Below, one piece after another: positions 25,787-35,326 of a stretch of 64,000 nucleotides of DNA. Position 1 is the first letter of the stretch, and each line of letters starts with the position of its first letter. Source of the DNA: Flavobacteriaceae bacterium UBA3356 (GTDB taxonomy: Bacteria > Bacteroidota > Bacteroidia > Flavobacteriales > Flavobacteriaceae); assembly GCA_002360635.1 (NCBI GenBank), contig DEQW01000001.1, forward strand, positions 808,036 through 872,035, written 5' to 3'. The notes below the pieces were generated by a model. It was not told where the DNA came from and made no database searches. It saw only the letters and a program-made list of their open reading frames with translations. The translations under genes and the position numbers were made by a program.

Positions 25787-26827
25787 ATGAAAAAAGGAGT
25801 TCTCCTTGTTAATCTTGGGTCACCAGATAGCACTAACCCTAAGGATGTTAAAAAATATCTTGACGAGTTTTTAATGGATCCCCGAGTGATCGATGTTCCA
25901 AAATGGGCACGTATTTTATTGGTTCGGGGTATTATATTAAACACGCGACCCAAAAAAAGTGCCGAAGCTTATCAAAAAATTTGGTGGGATGAAGGATCGC
26001 CTTTAATTGTTCTTTCAGAACGCCTTCAGAAAAAAGTTCAGGAGAAAACTACGATTCCCGTTGCTTTGTCTATGCGCTATGGGAGTATGACTTTGAAAAA
26101 AGGTTTGCAAGAACTTGTAGATCAAAATGTGGATGAGGTTTTGGTAATTCCTTTGTATCCACAATTTGCCATGGCAACTACCGAAACGATAAATGTAAAA
26201 GTAGAAGAACTTCAAAAAGAATTTTTTCCGCAGTTAAAAATTTCATCATTACCTGCATTTTACAATAGGCCAGAGTATATTGAAGTGCTTTCTAAAAGTA
26301 TTCAAGAGCATATAAAAGAGTTAGATTACGAACATTTGCTGTTCAGTTATCATGGTGTTCCAGAACGACACATTAGAAAGAGTGATATAACAAACAGCCA
26401 TTGTAAAATTGATGGCTCTTGCTGCATAACACCTTCAAAAGCGCATCAATATTGCTATCGCCATCAATGTTATGAAACCACACGATTGGTTGCTGAAAAA
26501 CTGGGTTTAAAAGAGAATAGTTATTCCGTTTCCTTTCAATCCCGTTTAGGTTTTGATCCGTGGTTGCAACCCTATACAGATAGGACGATAGAACGTATGG
26601 GCAAAGCTGGGATTAAAAAATTAGCAATTGTAACACCGGCTTTTGTAAGCGATTGTCTTGAAACTTTAGAAGAAATCGCTATGGAGGGAGAAGAAATTTT
26701 CCACGAAACCGGAGGAAAAGAATTTACGACCATTCCCTGTTTGAATGATCGAGATGATTTTGCTGAATTATTAGCCGGCTGGATCGACGAATGGCGCATT
26801 GTCGATGTGGACAAGGCAATAGCATAA
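25787..26827 (+). CDS. hemH: Ferrochelatase
   Basis: 346 residues from the ATG at 25787 (MKKGVLLVNLGSPDS), which matches the family N-terminus; the frame runs back to a TTG at 25739 that would add a non-homologous leader. HemH inserts ferrous iron into protoporphyrin IX. The catalytic histidine is in FSYHGVPERHIRKSD and the conserved glutamate in CLETLEEIAMEGEE. A cluster of cysteines (CKIDGSCCITP and HQYCYRHQCYE) resembles the Bacteroidota variant. It follows the AraC regulator on the same strand, and the MATE gene begins 18 bases downstream. Confidence 0.97.
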   Translation: MKKGVLLVNLGSPDSTNPKDVKKYLDEFLMDPRVIDVPKWARILLVRGIILNTRPKKSAEAYQKIWWDEGSPLIVLSERLQKKVQEKTTIPVALSMRYGSMTLKKGLQELVDQNVDEVLVIPLYPQFAMATTETINVKVEELQKEFFPQLKISSLPAFYNRPEYIEVLSKSIQEHIKELDYEHLLFSYHGVPERHIRKSDITNSHCKIDGSCCITPSKAHQYCYRHQCYETTRLVAEKLGLKENSYSVSFQSRLGFDPWLQPYTDRTIERMGKAGIKKLAIVTPAFVSDCLETLEEIAMEGEEIFHETGGKEFTTIPCLNDRDDFAELLAGWIDEWRIVDVDKAIA

Positions 26828-26845
26828 ACTTAACTTACTTACTTA

Positions 26846-28192
26846 ATGGCATTACAAAACCGTTCGGCCAGCTTAGGCACAGAGCCGATTAGTAAACTAT
26901 TGGTAAAGCAGTCTGTTCCTGCTTCAATAGGTATATTGGTAATGTCATTAAACATTCTTGTCGATACTATTTTTGTAGGAAACTGGATTGGTTCCATCGC
27001 CATTGCAGCTATTAATGTGGTACTACCGGTTTCATTTTTTATTGCCGCTTTGGGAATGGCCATTGGTATTGGTGGTTCTTCCATCATATCTAGAGCCTTA
27101 GGGGCTAACAACAAAGAAAAAGCCCTGAAAACCTTCGGGAACCAAATAACGGTCACCATCTTGGTTACTGTTTTTATGGTAATTATAGGCCTATACTTTG
27201 TAAATGAGCTAATCCCTGCTTTTGGCGGAAAAGGTGACATTTTTGAACCTGCTAAAATTTACTATCGCATTGTACTCTATGGCGTTCCTGTTTTAGCTCT
27301 TTCCATGATGGGGAACAACGTAATACGTGCCGAAGGAAAGCCAAAAATTGCCATGATTGCCATGATCATCCCATCGGTTGGTAATCTATTTTTGGATTAT
27401 ATTTTAATTTATGTATTCGATATGGGAATGGCCGGTGCTGCTTGGGCTTCGACGGTTTCGTACGTATTATGCTTTCTTTTTATCCTTTGGTTCTTTTTAA
27501 GTGACCGATCTGAACTACGGATTAGTTTTTCACACTTTGGACTTAATAAAGCTATATTAAAAGAAATGTCCGCTTTAGGTTTTGTAACCCTAGCACGACA
27601 AGCTGTGGTAAGCATTACGTATTTATTGATGAACAACATCCTTTTTAGTTTAGGAGGCGAAGCTTCGGTGACAATGTACGGAATAATTGGGCGGATGCTC
27701 ATGTTCGCTTTGTTCCCTGTTTTAGGTGTTACGCAAGGATTTTTACCCATTGCCGGATATAATTATGGGGCACATAAGTTCCCTAGGGTTAGGGAAAGTA
27801 TCAATAAAGCCATAAAGTATGCTGGTTTACTTGCTTTGGTGATTTTTATCTTGATTATGGCTTTTCCTGAAGCTATCGTTTCGGTATTTACAACAGATGA
27901 AGTTATTTTGGCTGAAACGCCTTCAGCAATGCGCTGCGTGTTTTTGGCAATCCCTATAATTGCCATTCAATTAATAGGTTCGGCTTATTTTCAGGCCATT
28001 GGAAAAGCAACGCCAGCTTTGTTACTCACACTTACCAGACAAGGATTTTTCTTTATTCCGTTGATATTGATTTTGCCTAACTTTTTTGGCGAATTGGGCG
28101 TTTGGATATCTTTTCCCATCGCCGATTTATTATCCACAATTGTAACCGGATATTTTCTGAATCGGGAGGTTAGGAAGACATTGATTAGTTGA
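26846..28192 (+). CDS. MATE-family multidrug/sodium antiporter
   Basis: 448 residues with twelve hydrophobic segments in two halves. Typical MATE features are ISKLLVKQSVPASIGILVMS, the GxGxSSIISRALGANN block near residue 75, and TQGFLPIAGYNYGA in the second half. It exports organic cations or drugs against Na+ or H+. It starts 18 bases after hemH and may be co-transcribed. A link to porphyrin export is possible but unsupported by sequence. Confidence 0.9.
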   Translation: MALQNRSASLGTEPISKLLVKQSVPASIGILVMSLNILVDTIFVGNWIGSIAIAAINVVLPVSFFIAALGMAIGIGGSSIISRALGANNKEKALKTFGNQITVTILVTVFMVIIGLYFVNELIPAFGGKGDIFEPAKIYYRIVLYGVPVLALSMMGNNVIRAEGKPKIAMIAMIIPSVGNLFLDYILIYVFDMGMAGAAWASTVSYVLCFLFILWFFLSDRSELRISFSHFGLNKAILKEMSALGFVTLARQAVVSITYLLMNNILFSLGGEASVTMYGIIGRMLMFALFPVLGVTQGFLPIAGYNYGAHKFPRVRESINKAIKYAGLLALVIFILIMAFPEAIVSVFTTDEVILAETPSAMRCVFLAIPIIAIQLIGSAYFQAIGKATPALLLTLTRQGFFFIPLILILPNFFGELGVWISFPIADLLSTIVTGYFLNREVRKTLIS

Positions 28193-28230
28193 TTTTTAGT
28201 ATATTTAAGTATTCAACCAATCAACTAACC

Positions 28231-29340
28231 ATGAAAAAACTAACTACTCTTCTCTTGGTATTTATTGCATATACTACCTATGGTCAAATTCCAGAGATTT
28301 TTGAAGAAACCTGGCATTTAAGATTTTTAAAATTAGAAGGAGATTCTAATTACTCTCCTTTAGGAGTTATAAGCAATATTAATTTTGAAGACAACGGCTC
28401 TAGTTATTCGGCACATGCAAATGGCGTACAAAATGGACTTATTGGTGAAATTACTTTTTCTGGTGACACCTTTACGTTTACAGATATTTCAATAAGTTTA
28501 CTTGACTGCGATGTGCCTAATTGCTATTATGAAAATCTATATTTTCAGGACTTTTTGACTACTGAAACGTTCGATTTAAAAACCTTTACATATGATTATT
28601 TTGCTTCTTCATTATATGATTATAAAAGCTTGCGCTTAACTGATAGTGAAGGTAATGTAGCTTTTTATGTAAACACCCCTATTGGCATGCCCGATGAAGC
28701 TTTATTGAGAACCTGGCACCTACATTCGATGGATGCTGATCTTGGTGAGGATAGTGATTACATTGCTAATTATAACCCTCCTATAAGCCCAACCCTAACA
28801 ATAAATCAAGATTTATCATTTACAGGAACCGGTTCCTGTAATGATTTTAGTGGCCAGTTTTTTTACACCAACGATAATTTTTCTGGAGCAAGATTGATAG
28901 CTAATGATTTTCAGGAAACCGGAGAAATATGCGAATACCATAATGGCCTTGAAAACTATTATTTTTCTCAGTTTATGGATGAAAATGGTGAATTATATTT
29001 TTTGGTTGATGAAAATTCATCATCTGGAGAAGCCAGTTTTTCTTTTGACTTAACACCTGGTTTTACATTTAATTTTAGAAACTTCCCCGTTTTAGCAACC
29101 AATGAAGAAACAGTCCCAAAATTTTATATGTATCCAAACCCTGTGGACGACAAGTTATTCATTAAAACTACTAACGCTATTATAGATTCCGTTCAGATTT
29201 TTGATTCCCTTGGCAAACTAGTCATGAAAGAAGTTGACTTTCAAAATGGACTTACTGTTTCAAGCTTGGAGACAGGCATCTATTTCATACAAATTAAATC
29301 ATCAAAAGGGCACACAGTCAAAAAGTTTATAAAAAAATAA
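28231..29340 (+). CDS. Secreted META-like domain protein with type IX sorting domain
   Basis: 369 residues from the ATG at 28231 (MKKLTTLLLV); the longer frame begins at a TTG inside the MATE stop region and is not used. A signal peptide ends near TTYG-QIP. The middle contains two related beta-rich units opening TWHLRFLKLEGD and TWHLHSMDADLG. The second includes FTGTGSCNDFSGQF, similar to the HslJ/META fold. The C-terminal 75 residues (FYMYPNPVDDKLFIKT ... TGIYFIQI ... KKFIKK) are a type A T9SS sorting domain, so the protein is exported by PorSS. Its function is unknown. Confidence 0.85.
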   Translation: MKKLTTLLLVFIAYTTYGQIPEIFEETWHLRFLKLEGDSNYSPLGVISNINFEDNGSSYSAHANGVQNGLIGEITFSGDTFTFTDISISLLDCDVPNCYYENLYFQDFLTTETFDLKTFTYDYFASSLYDYKSLRLTDSEGNVAFYVNTPIGMPDEALLRTWHLHSMDADLGEDSDYIANYNPPISPTLTINQDLSFTGTGSCNDFSGQFFYTNDNFSGARLIANDFQETGEICEYHNGLENYYFSQFMDENGELYFLVDENSSSGEASFSFDLTPGFTFNFRNFPVLATNEETVPKFYMYPNPVDDKLFIKTTNAIIDSVQIFDSLGKLVMKEVDFQNGLTVSSLETGIYFIQIKSSKGHTVKKFIKK

Positions 29341-29382
29341 GGTTGCCGACAATTGACAAAGTATTAAAAACCTTTATTTAAT

Positions 29383-29390
29383 TATCTTTG
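29383..29390 (+). promoter_or_regulatory. -7 box for hemJ
   Basis: TATCTTTG, six bases before the ATG at 29396, so the transcript has nearly no leader. Confidence 0.6.
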
Positions 29391-29395
29391 TCGCG

Positions 29396-29929
29396 ATGGA
29401 ATACAACTATATAAAAGCCCTGCATTTAATTTTTGTAATTACCTGGTTTGCGGGATTATTTTACATCGTCCGGCTTTTTGTATATCAAATTGAAGCTTCA
29501 GAAAAACCTTCGCCCGAAAAAGAAATTTTAGGAAAGCAACTCAAAATCATGGCCAATCGGCTCTGGACAATTATCACATGGCCTTCGGCAATATTGGCTA
29601 CCGGCTTTGCCATTTGGCTAATTTCGCTGCGACCATTTTACTTAACCGATGCTTGGATGCAAGTAAAATTAGGATTTGTGTTCCTTTTGATTTTGTACCA
29701 TTTAAAATGCCACCAAATTTACAAACAGCTTCAAAAAGGTATTGTAAAACACTCCTCAAATTTTATGCGATTATTTAATGAAGGCGCAACCATCATACTT
29801 TTCGCTGTCATCTTTTTAGTAATGTTGCGTAATGCTGTAAACTGGATTTATGGTGTTTTAGGCATCATTGCATTCTCAATTTTACTAATGTTGGGCTACA
29901 AATTTTATAAACGACTTCGCGAAAAATAA
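29396..29929 (+). CDS. hemJ: Protoporphyrinogen IX oxidase HemJ
   Basis: 177 residues with four or five membrane helices. The N-terminus YIKALHLIFVITWFAGLFYIVRLFVY contains the conserved histidine and arginine of HemJ (the UPF0093/CopD-like family), which oxidises protoporphyrinogen IX to protoporphyrin IX. Further landmarks are IITWPSAI and [13 protein letters not shown]. It supplies the step between HemF and HemH, both encoded in this window. It has its own promoter, with the box at 29383-29390. Confidence 0.92.
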   Translation: MEYNYIKALHLIFVITWFAGLFYIVRLFVYQIEASEKPSPEKEILGKQLKIMANRLWTIITWPSAILATGFAIWLISLRPFYLTDAWMQVKLGFVFLLILYHLKCHQIYKQLQKGIVKHSSNFMRLFNEGATIILFAVIFLVMLRNAVNWIYGVLGIIAFSILLMLGYKFYKRLREK

Positions 29930-29995
29930 ACTGTTGCTTTTCTTCGGAAGAAAATTGGTGCAATTATTGTTATCTTTCGTTTAGAAATACACTTC

Positions 29996-31456
29996 ATGAA
30001 ACTATTTAAGCACTCCCTGCGCAATCGTATTTTCTTTTCCATGCTCTTGTTGGTGGTTGGGGCTTCTATTTTAATTGCTTTGGTAACGGTGTATCAATAC
30101 CGGGAAGAAGCAAAAGATTACCATCGCGACCGCTTGGAACGAAAGGAAACAGCTATTCGTGAAAATATAAATTACGTTTTAAAAGAAACAACCTATCCTG
30201 TTGAAACGGATAAAATCCCGCTTATTTTTAAAGATGAAATTTATGAAATAAAGGAAATCCATAACCTCGAAATTTATTTATATGATCTTGATGGAAATCT
30301 TTTAAAATCTTCAAAAGCCTCTTTTTTAAAAGACACCTCAAATCAAAAGATGCCAGATTACGCTTTAAGTGAGTTGCGAAATTCATCAAATAAACATTTT
30401 GTAAAAAATTTTACTGAAGATGGGCAAGAGTTTCAATCCTCTTATTCATACATAACAGACAACTATTTTAAACCTTTGGCAATACTCAACCTTCCTTATA
30501 TTGAAGATGATGGTTTCATTAAAAAGGAACTGAAACAAAACTTAAGCCGTTTGGGGATGGCATATTTGTTAATGTTGTTGATAGCCATTGCCTTGGCCTA
30601 TTTTCTTTCAAAATACATTACAAAGTCATTAAATACCATTAGTGAAAAGATAACCGAAACCCGGCTGAACAAACGCAACAAAAAAATAGTAATCGATTCC
30701 ACTACCGAAGAAATTTCAACATTGGTAAATGCCTATAACGGAATGATTGAGGAGCTTGAAAATAGTGCTGCACAATTGGCAACCAGTGAGCGTGAAGCCG
30801 CTTGGCGCGAAATGGCAAAACAAGTGGCACATGAAATTAAAAATCCGTTGACACCCATGCGGCTGACGGTACAAAGTTTTCAGCGGAAGTTTAATCAAAA
30901 CGATCCAAATATAGAAGAACGATTAGACGAATACAGCAAAACACTTATTCAGCAAATCGACACCATGAGTTCTATTGCCGAAGCATTTTCAAACTATGCG
31001 AAAATGCCCGCCCAACAAGATGAAACACTCAATGTGGTAAAAATAACCAAGCTGGCGCTCGATATTTTTAATGAAGGGTATATTGAATTTCATTCCGAAG
31101 AAAAAGAAATCATCGCCAAATTTGACCGAACGCAGTTAATACGCGTGGTTACCAACTTAGTTAAAAACAGCATTCAGGCTATTGAGCAGACTAAGCCAGA
31201 AATACCGTTAATTAAAGTTACGGTAGCATCAGAAGGAGAGTTTGTTTGTGTGCGTGTTAGCGATAATGGCCCGGGTATTTCAGAAAACAATAAAGAAAAA
31301 GTTTTTGAACCAAAGTTTACAACCAAATCCAGCGGCATGGGACTAGGTTTGGCTATGGTAAAAAATATTGTAGAAACATATGGAGGCACAATAAACTTAA
31401 AATCTGAAGAGGGAGAAGGAGCTACATTTACCGTTCGGTTTAAGAGACAGTTATAA
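29996..31456 (+). CDS. Sensor histidine kinase (orphan)
   Basis: 486 residues. It has two membrane helices (about 12-32 and 187-207) with a periplasmic sensor between them and a HAMP linker (about 205-260). The dimerisation domain carries H279 in VAHEIKNPLTPMRL. The ATPase domain has the N box NLVKNSIQAIEQ and the glycine boxes VSDNGPGI and SGMGLGLAMVKNIVE. The NPLTPMRL form places it in the NtrY-like group. No response regulator gene is adjacent, so its partner is elsewhere. It may respond to envelope or nitrogen status; that is inference from the group only. Confidence 0.9.
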   Translation: MKLFKHSLRNRIFFSMLLLVVGASILIALVTVYQYREEAKDYHRDRLERKETAIRENINYVLKETTYPVETDKIPLIFKDEIYEIKEIHNLEIYLYDLDGNLLKSSKASFLKDTSNQKMPDYALSELRNSSNKHFVKNFTEDGQEFQSSYSYITDNYFKPLAILNLPYIEDDGFIKKELKQNLSRLGMAYLLMLLIAIALAYFLSKYITKSLNTISEKITETRLNKRNKKIVIDSTTEEISTLVNAYNGMIEELENSAAQLATSEREAAWREMAKQVAHEIKNPLTPMRLTVQSFQRKFNQNDPNIEERLDEYSKTLIQQIDTMSSIAEAFSNYAKMPAQQDETLNVVKITKLALDIFNEGYIEFHSEEKEIIAKFDRTQLIRVVTNLVKNSIQAIEQTKPEIPLIKVTVASEGEFVCVRVSDNGPGISENNKEKVFEPKFTTKSSGMGLGLAMVKNIVETYGGTINLKSEEGEGATFTVRFKRQL

Positions 31457-31493
31457 GCATTTTCGTATTTTTACCATAACAAAAAAACACACT

Positions 31494-32276
31494 ATGAATT
31501 TTAAGAATTTAACCTATAATCGTGAGAACGGTATTACAACCATTACAATAGACCGTCCCAAAAAATTGAACGCCCTTAACCAAGCTACCATTAAAGAGCT
31601 TCACGAAGCGTTTAAAAAAGCTGAAGATGATTTTAACACCAAAGTAATTATCATTACCGGAAGTGGTGAAAAGGCTTTTGTTGCAGGAGCAGATATTAGT
31701 GAGTTTGCAGGGTATTCCGTAGTACAAGGAGAACAATTGGCAGCAAAAGGTCAAGCAAAGTTGTTCGATTTTGTAGCGCATCTTTCTACGCCCGTAATTG
31801 CAGTGGTCAATGGCTTCGCCTTAGGTGGCGGACTGGAATTGGCGATGGCGGCACATTTTAGAATTGCTAGCGATAATGCTAAAATGGGACTTCCTGAAGT
31901 TTCATTGGGAGTTATCCCTGGTTATGGTGGTACGCAACGTTTGCCACAGTTGGTAGGAAAAGGCCGTGCTATGGAAATGATTATGACTGCTGGAATGATT
32001 GATGCTGCTCAAGCATTGGAATACGGGTTGGTAAACCACGTAACGTCACAAGAAGAGCTAATGGCTTTAGCTGAAAAAATTGCTGGAAAAATAATGAAAA
32101 ACTCTTCAGTAGCAATCGCTTCCGCAATTTCATCAATTAACGCAGGTTTTGAAGAAGGTGAAAATGGTTTTGAAACCGAAATCACCGAATTTGGAAAATG
32201 CTTCGGTACAGCAGATTTTAAAGAAGGAACAAGTGCTTTTTTGGAAAAACGTAAACCGAAATTTCCTGGGCAATAA
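31494..32276 (+). CDS. Enoyl-CoA hydratase/isomerase
   Basis: A 260-residue crotonase. The oxyanion-hole segments are GEKAFVAGADISEFAG and NGFALGGGLELAMA, and the catalytic glutamates fall in LPEVSLGVIPGYGGTQRLP. Length and motifs match short-chain enoyl-CoA hydratases, which hydrate trans-2-enoyl-CoA in fatty acid or amino acid breakdown. It lies 37 bases after the kinase gene and 15 before a peptidase gene, neither functionally obvious as a partner. Confidence 0.92.
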   Translation: MNFKNLTYNRENGITTITIDRPKKLNALNQATIKELHEAFKKAEDDFNTKVIIITGSGEKAFVAGADISEFAGYSVVQGEQLAAKGQAKLFDFVAHLSTPVIAVVNGFALGGGLELAMAAHFRIASDNAKMGLPEVSLGVIPGYGGTQRLPQLVGKGRAMEMIMTAGMIDAAQALEYGLVNHVTSQEELMALAEKIAGKIMKNSSVAIASAISSINAGFEEGENGFETEITEFGKCFGTADFKEGTSAFLEKRKPKFPGQ

Positions 32277-32291
32277 TTAAATTTAAACACT

Positions 32292-34112
32292 ATGAAAAAA
32301 TATTTTCTACTATTAATTATCGGTGCATTTACATGTACTTTGATTGCCCAAGAAAATGCAAAACCCACTTTTAAAGATGGCGAAGCACAGATTGTTCCGG
32401 CTTTTGAAAACCCGAAAGACTGGATACGTGAAGACCTTTGGGTAGAAACCACCTTCGACACCGATGGTGATAATAAGCCAGACCGTATGCACGTAGCTGT
32501 AACACGGCCTAAGCAGACAGAAACGGAAGGGTTAAAACTTCCTGTGGTATATGAGTCGAGTCCCTATTTTGCAGGCGTTGCGCCAAATGTAGAGGGTGCT
32601 TTTCATGACGTACATCACGAATTAGGAGCTTCAGGAAAAGAAATAGTTCATCCTTCTGTAACGAGAAGAGGAGAGCGGCCTATTATTTCAAACTCAAAAA
32701 TACGTACATGGGTGCCTAGAGGGTATATTGTGGTGCATTCTTCATCGCCAGGAACAGGGCTTTCGCAAGGTTCACCAACAGTTGGTGGTGATAATGAATC
32801 TTTGGCGCCAAAAGCTATAATCGATTGGCTTAACGGACGTGCAAAAGGATACAAAACACCTTACGGAGATGAAGAAGTAAAAGCGTACTGGACTACTGGG
32901 AAAGTTGGGATGACAGGAACATCGTATAACGGAACACTTCCGCTCGCAGCAGCCACTACAGGTGTTGAAGGCTTGGAAGCGATTATTCCCATTGCACCAA
33001 ACACTTCTTATTATCATTATTATAGATCGAATGGATTGGTACGTTCGCCAGGCGGATATTTAGGAGAAGATGTTGATGTGCTTTATGATTTTATCAATAG
33101 CGGTGATGAATCTAAACGAGCATATGCCGATTCTGTATATCGCGACACCGAAATACGAAACGGTATTGACCGTAAAACAGGTGATTACAACGAATTCTGG
33201 GCAGGCCGTGATTATTTAAACGATATGAAACCCATGAAGGCCGCTTTATTTATGTCCCATGGTTTCAACGATTGGAACGTAATGCCCGAGCATAGCTACC
33301 GTATCTACAAAGCTGCGGAAGAAATGGGACTGCCTGCAAAAATTTACTATCATCAATACGGCCACGGTGGGCCACCTCCAATATCGATGATGAACCGTTG
33401 GTTTACAAAATATCTTTTTGGTATTGATAACGGAGCCGAAAAAGGCCCAAAAGCATACATTGTAAGGGAAAACGACAAAAATGACAACCCAACAGCTTAT
33501 GAAAATTACCCAAACCCCGATGCTGAAGATGTTACATTATACTTACAAAAAGATGGACGTAAGGTAGGTTTATTGAATACTGAAAAAATAAAAAAACAAG
33601 GCAAACAAACCTTGATAGATGATTATACTTTGTCTGGCGATTCATTGGCACAATTAGCAAATTCTGATCATCGTTTATTATTTGTTACCCCAATTTTAAA
33701 AGAAGACATCCATCTCTCTGGATTATCAACGCTTACAATTAAATTGGCCAGTAGCAAACCTGCAGCAAATCTTTCTGTTTGGATGGTTTCTTTGCCTTGG
33801 AACAAAGATAAAAAGGCAAAAATGACCGAAAATATCATTACAAGAGGTTGGGCAGACCCACAGAATCACAAATCGCTTACCGAGAGTGAGCCGCTTAAAC
33901 CTGGCAAGTTTTACGAACTATCTTTCGACCTTATCCCAGATGATCAGGTAATTCCTGCTGGGCAACAAATTGGATTAATGATTTTTTCAAGTGATAATAA
34001 ATTCACGCTCTTGCCAAAACCAGGTACCGAATTGACTATTGACCTTGACGAGACCAGTATTGAAATTCCTGTAGTTGGTGGAAAGGAAGTGTTTGAGAAA
34101 GCAACCAACTAA
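32292..34112 (+). CDS. Xaa-Pro dipeptidyl-peptidase-like S15 hydrolase (CocE/NonD family)
   Basis: 606 residues with a signal peptide ending near TLIAQE, so it is periplasmic or exported. The alpha/beta-hydrolase core contains the nucleophile S211 in GMTGTSYNGTLPLAA; further landmarks are VVHSSSPGTGLSQGS and GHGGPP (catalytic histidine). The C-terminal 170 residues form the jelly-roll typical of PepX/CocE. Members cleave Xaa-Pro dipeptides or esters. It is followed by a short imperfect tandem repeat and a strong terminator. Confidence 0.88.
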   Translation: MKKYFLLLIIGAFTCTLIAQENAKPTFKDGEAQIVPAFENPKDWIREDLWVETTFDTDGDNKPDRMHVAVTRPKQTETEGLKLPVVYESSPYFAGVAPNVEGAFHDVHHELGASGKEIVHPSVTRRGERPIISNSKIRTWVPRGYIVVHSSSPGTGLSQGSPTVGGDNESLAPKAIIDWLNGRAKGYKTPYGDEEVKAYWTTGKVGMTGTSYNGTLPLAAATTGVEGLEAIIPIAPNTSYYHYYRSNGLVRSPGGYLGEDVDVLYDFINSGDESKRAYADSVYRDTEIRNGIDRKTGDYNEFWAGRDYLNDMKPMKAALFMSHGFNDWNVMPEHSYRIYKAAEEMGLPAKIYYHQYGHGGPPPISMMNRWFTKYLFGIDNGAEKGPKAYIVRENDKNDNPTAYENYPNPDAEDVTLYLQKDGRKVGLLNTEKIKKQGKQTLIDDYTLSGDSLAQLANSDHRLLFVTPILKEDIHLSGLSTLTIKLASSKPAANLSVWMVSLPWNKDKKAKMTENIITRGWADPQNHKSLTESEPLKPGKFYELSFDLIPDDQVIPAGQQIGLMIFSSDNKFTLLPKPGTELTIDLDETSIEIPVVGGKEVFEKATN

Positions 34113-34150
34113 AACGGAATTATTCCAATTTAAAACGGAATATTTCCAAT
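34111..34150. repeat. Short imperfect tandem repeat after the S15 peptidase gene
   Basis: AAAACGGAATTATTCCAATT (34111-34130) is followed at once by AAAACGGAATATTTCCAAT (34132-34150). Two copies about 21 bases apart with one transposed base pair. Confidence 0.55.
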
Positions 34151-34158
34151 AATATAAT

Positions 34159-34166
34159 TAACTTTG
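34159..34166 (+). promoter_or_regulatory. -7 box for the radical SAM gene
   Basis: TAACTTTG. It forms part of the left arm of the terminator hairpin at 34160-34194. Confidence 0.5.
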
Positions 34167-34194
34167 AAGTATTCAATCACTTCAAAGTTTTTTT
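34160..34194 (+). terminator. Terminator abutting the radical SAM start codon
   Basis: An exact 11-bp stem, AACTTTGAAGT / ACTTCAAAGTT, with an 8-base loop, runs straight into seven T and then the ATG at 34195. Confidence 0.75.
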
Positions 34195-35271
34195 ATGTCC
34201 AATTCTGAAAACCACATAAAAGGTCGCGGTGCGCAAAAGCGTGTTCACAATCGGTTTTTTGAATTAAGCCACGAACTTCGTGACGACTTTTTAAATTACT
34301 GCGAAGCTGAAGGTGAAGAAGCCGATGCCAACAAAACAAAGTACATCGATGTGTTTCCTAAAACCTTTGTAAACAAAGTAGATAGCCCTGATGTTGGTAT
34401 GGGCTATTCGGCAAATCCGTATCAAGGTTGCGAACACGGTTGTGTGTATTGTTACGCTCGCAATAGCCACGAATATTGGGGCTACGGTGCTGGTCTCGAT
34501 TTTGAACGAACCATTTTAGTTAAAAAGAATGCCCCAGAGCTTTTAGAAAAAAAACTGAAAAGCAAATCCTGGGAACCAAATACCATCGTCTTTAGCGGAA
34601 ATACTGATTGCTATCAACCCATTGAGCGTAAACTTCAGATAACTCGAAAATGTCTTGATGTAATGCTAAAATGGAAACACCCAACAGGTATTATTACCAA
34701 AAATGCTTTGTTATTACGCGACTTAGATATCCTGAAAGAAATGGCAAAACTGAATATTATTTCAGTAAATATTTCAATTACCTCTCTTTCAGAAGAAACC
34801 CGTCGCTTATTAGAACCTCGAACGGCAAGTATTAAACAACGGTTAAAAGCGGTTGAGGTGCTTTCAGAAAACGGAATTCCGGTTCGGGTCATGATGGCGC
34901 CAATTATTCCTTCATTAAACAGTCATGAAATTCTTCCGTTAGTTAAGAAAGTTTCCGAATTAGGGGCAAAAGGGGTTTCCTATACTATTGTTCGACTTAA
35001 TGGACAAATAGCCACGATTTTTGAAGATTGGGCCCGTAAAACCATCCCAGACCGTGCCGATAAAATCCTCAACCAAATCGCCGAATGTCACGGAGGCGCG
35101 TTAAACGATAGCCAATGGGGCAGACGCATGCGCGGCGAAGGAACAATTGCTACACAGGTTAAAAACACAATGGCGATTGCAAAAAACAAGTACTTAAAAG
35201 GTAGAGAAATACCATCTTTAGAAACGAAACATTATTTAGACCTGAAAAACCCGCAAATGCGTTTGTTTTAA
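34195..35271 (+). CDS. PA0069-family radical SAM protein
   Basis: 358 residues. The radical SAM cluster motif CEHGCVYCYARN sits near residue 78, after the family leader GMGYSANPYQG. The barrel continues with IVFSGNTDCYQPIE and the C-terminal WGRRMRGEGTIATQV. This is the PA0069/SplB-related group of uncharacterised radical SAM proteins. Its reaction is not known. It is directly preceded by a terminator hairpin whose U-tract touches the start codon. Confidence 0.88.
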   Translation: MSNSENHIKGRGAQKRVHNRFFELSHELRDDFLNYCEAEGEEADANKTKYIDVFPKTFVNKVDSPDVGMGYSANPYQGCEHGCVYCYARNSHEYWGYGAGLDFERTILVKKNAPELLEKKLKSKSWEPNTIVFSGNTDCYQPIERKLQITRKCLDVMLKWKHPTGIITKNALLLRDLDILKEMAKLNIISVNISITSLSEETRRLLEPRTASIKQRLKAVEVLSENGIPVRVMMAPIIPSLNSHEILPLVKKVSELGAKGVSYTIVRLNGQIATIFEDWARKTIPDRADKILNQIAECHGGALNDSQWGRRMRGEGTIATQVKNTMAIAKNKYLKGREIPSLETKHYLDLKNPQMRLF

Positions 35272-35275
35272 TTGG

Positions 35276-35283
35276 TATCTTTG
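35276..35283 (+). promoter_or_regulatory. -7 box for the TPR-AraC gene
   Basis: TATCTTTG, five bases after the radical SAM stop and 43 before the ATG at 35327. Confidence 0.6.
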
Positions 35284-35326
35284 AGTTTTATTGTTACAAA
35301 ATTCCGTTTTTGGCTACTTACAATTT

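Noticed and set aside
26839..27240. 133-residue minus-strand open frame across the MATE gene
   Set aside because: Antisense of a hydrophobic membrane protein with clear MATE motifs.
32009..32461. 150-residue minus-strand frame spanning the hydratase end and S15 peptidase start
   Set aside because: Crosses two confident plus-strand genes and has no recognisable domain.
34111..34150. CRISPR-like short repeats after the S15 peptidase gene
   Set aside because: Only two imperfect 20-base copies in direct contact, with no spacers and no cas genes in the window.
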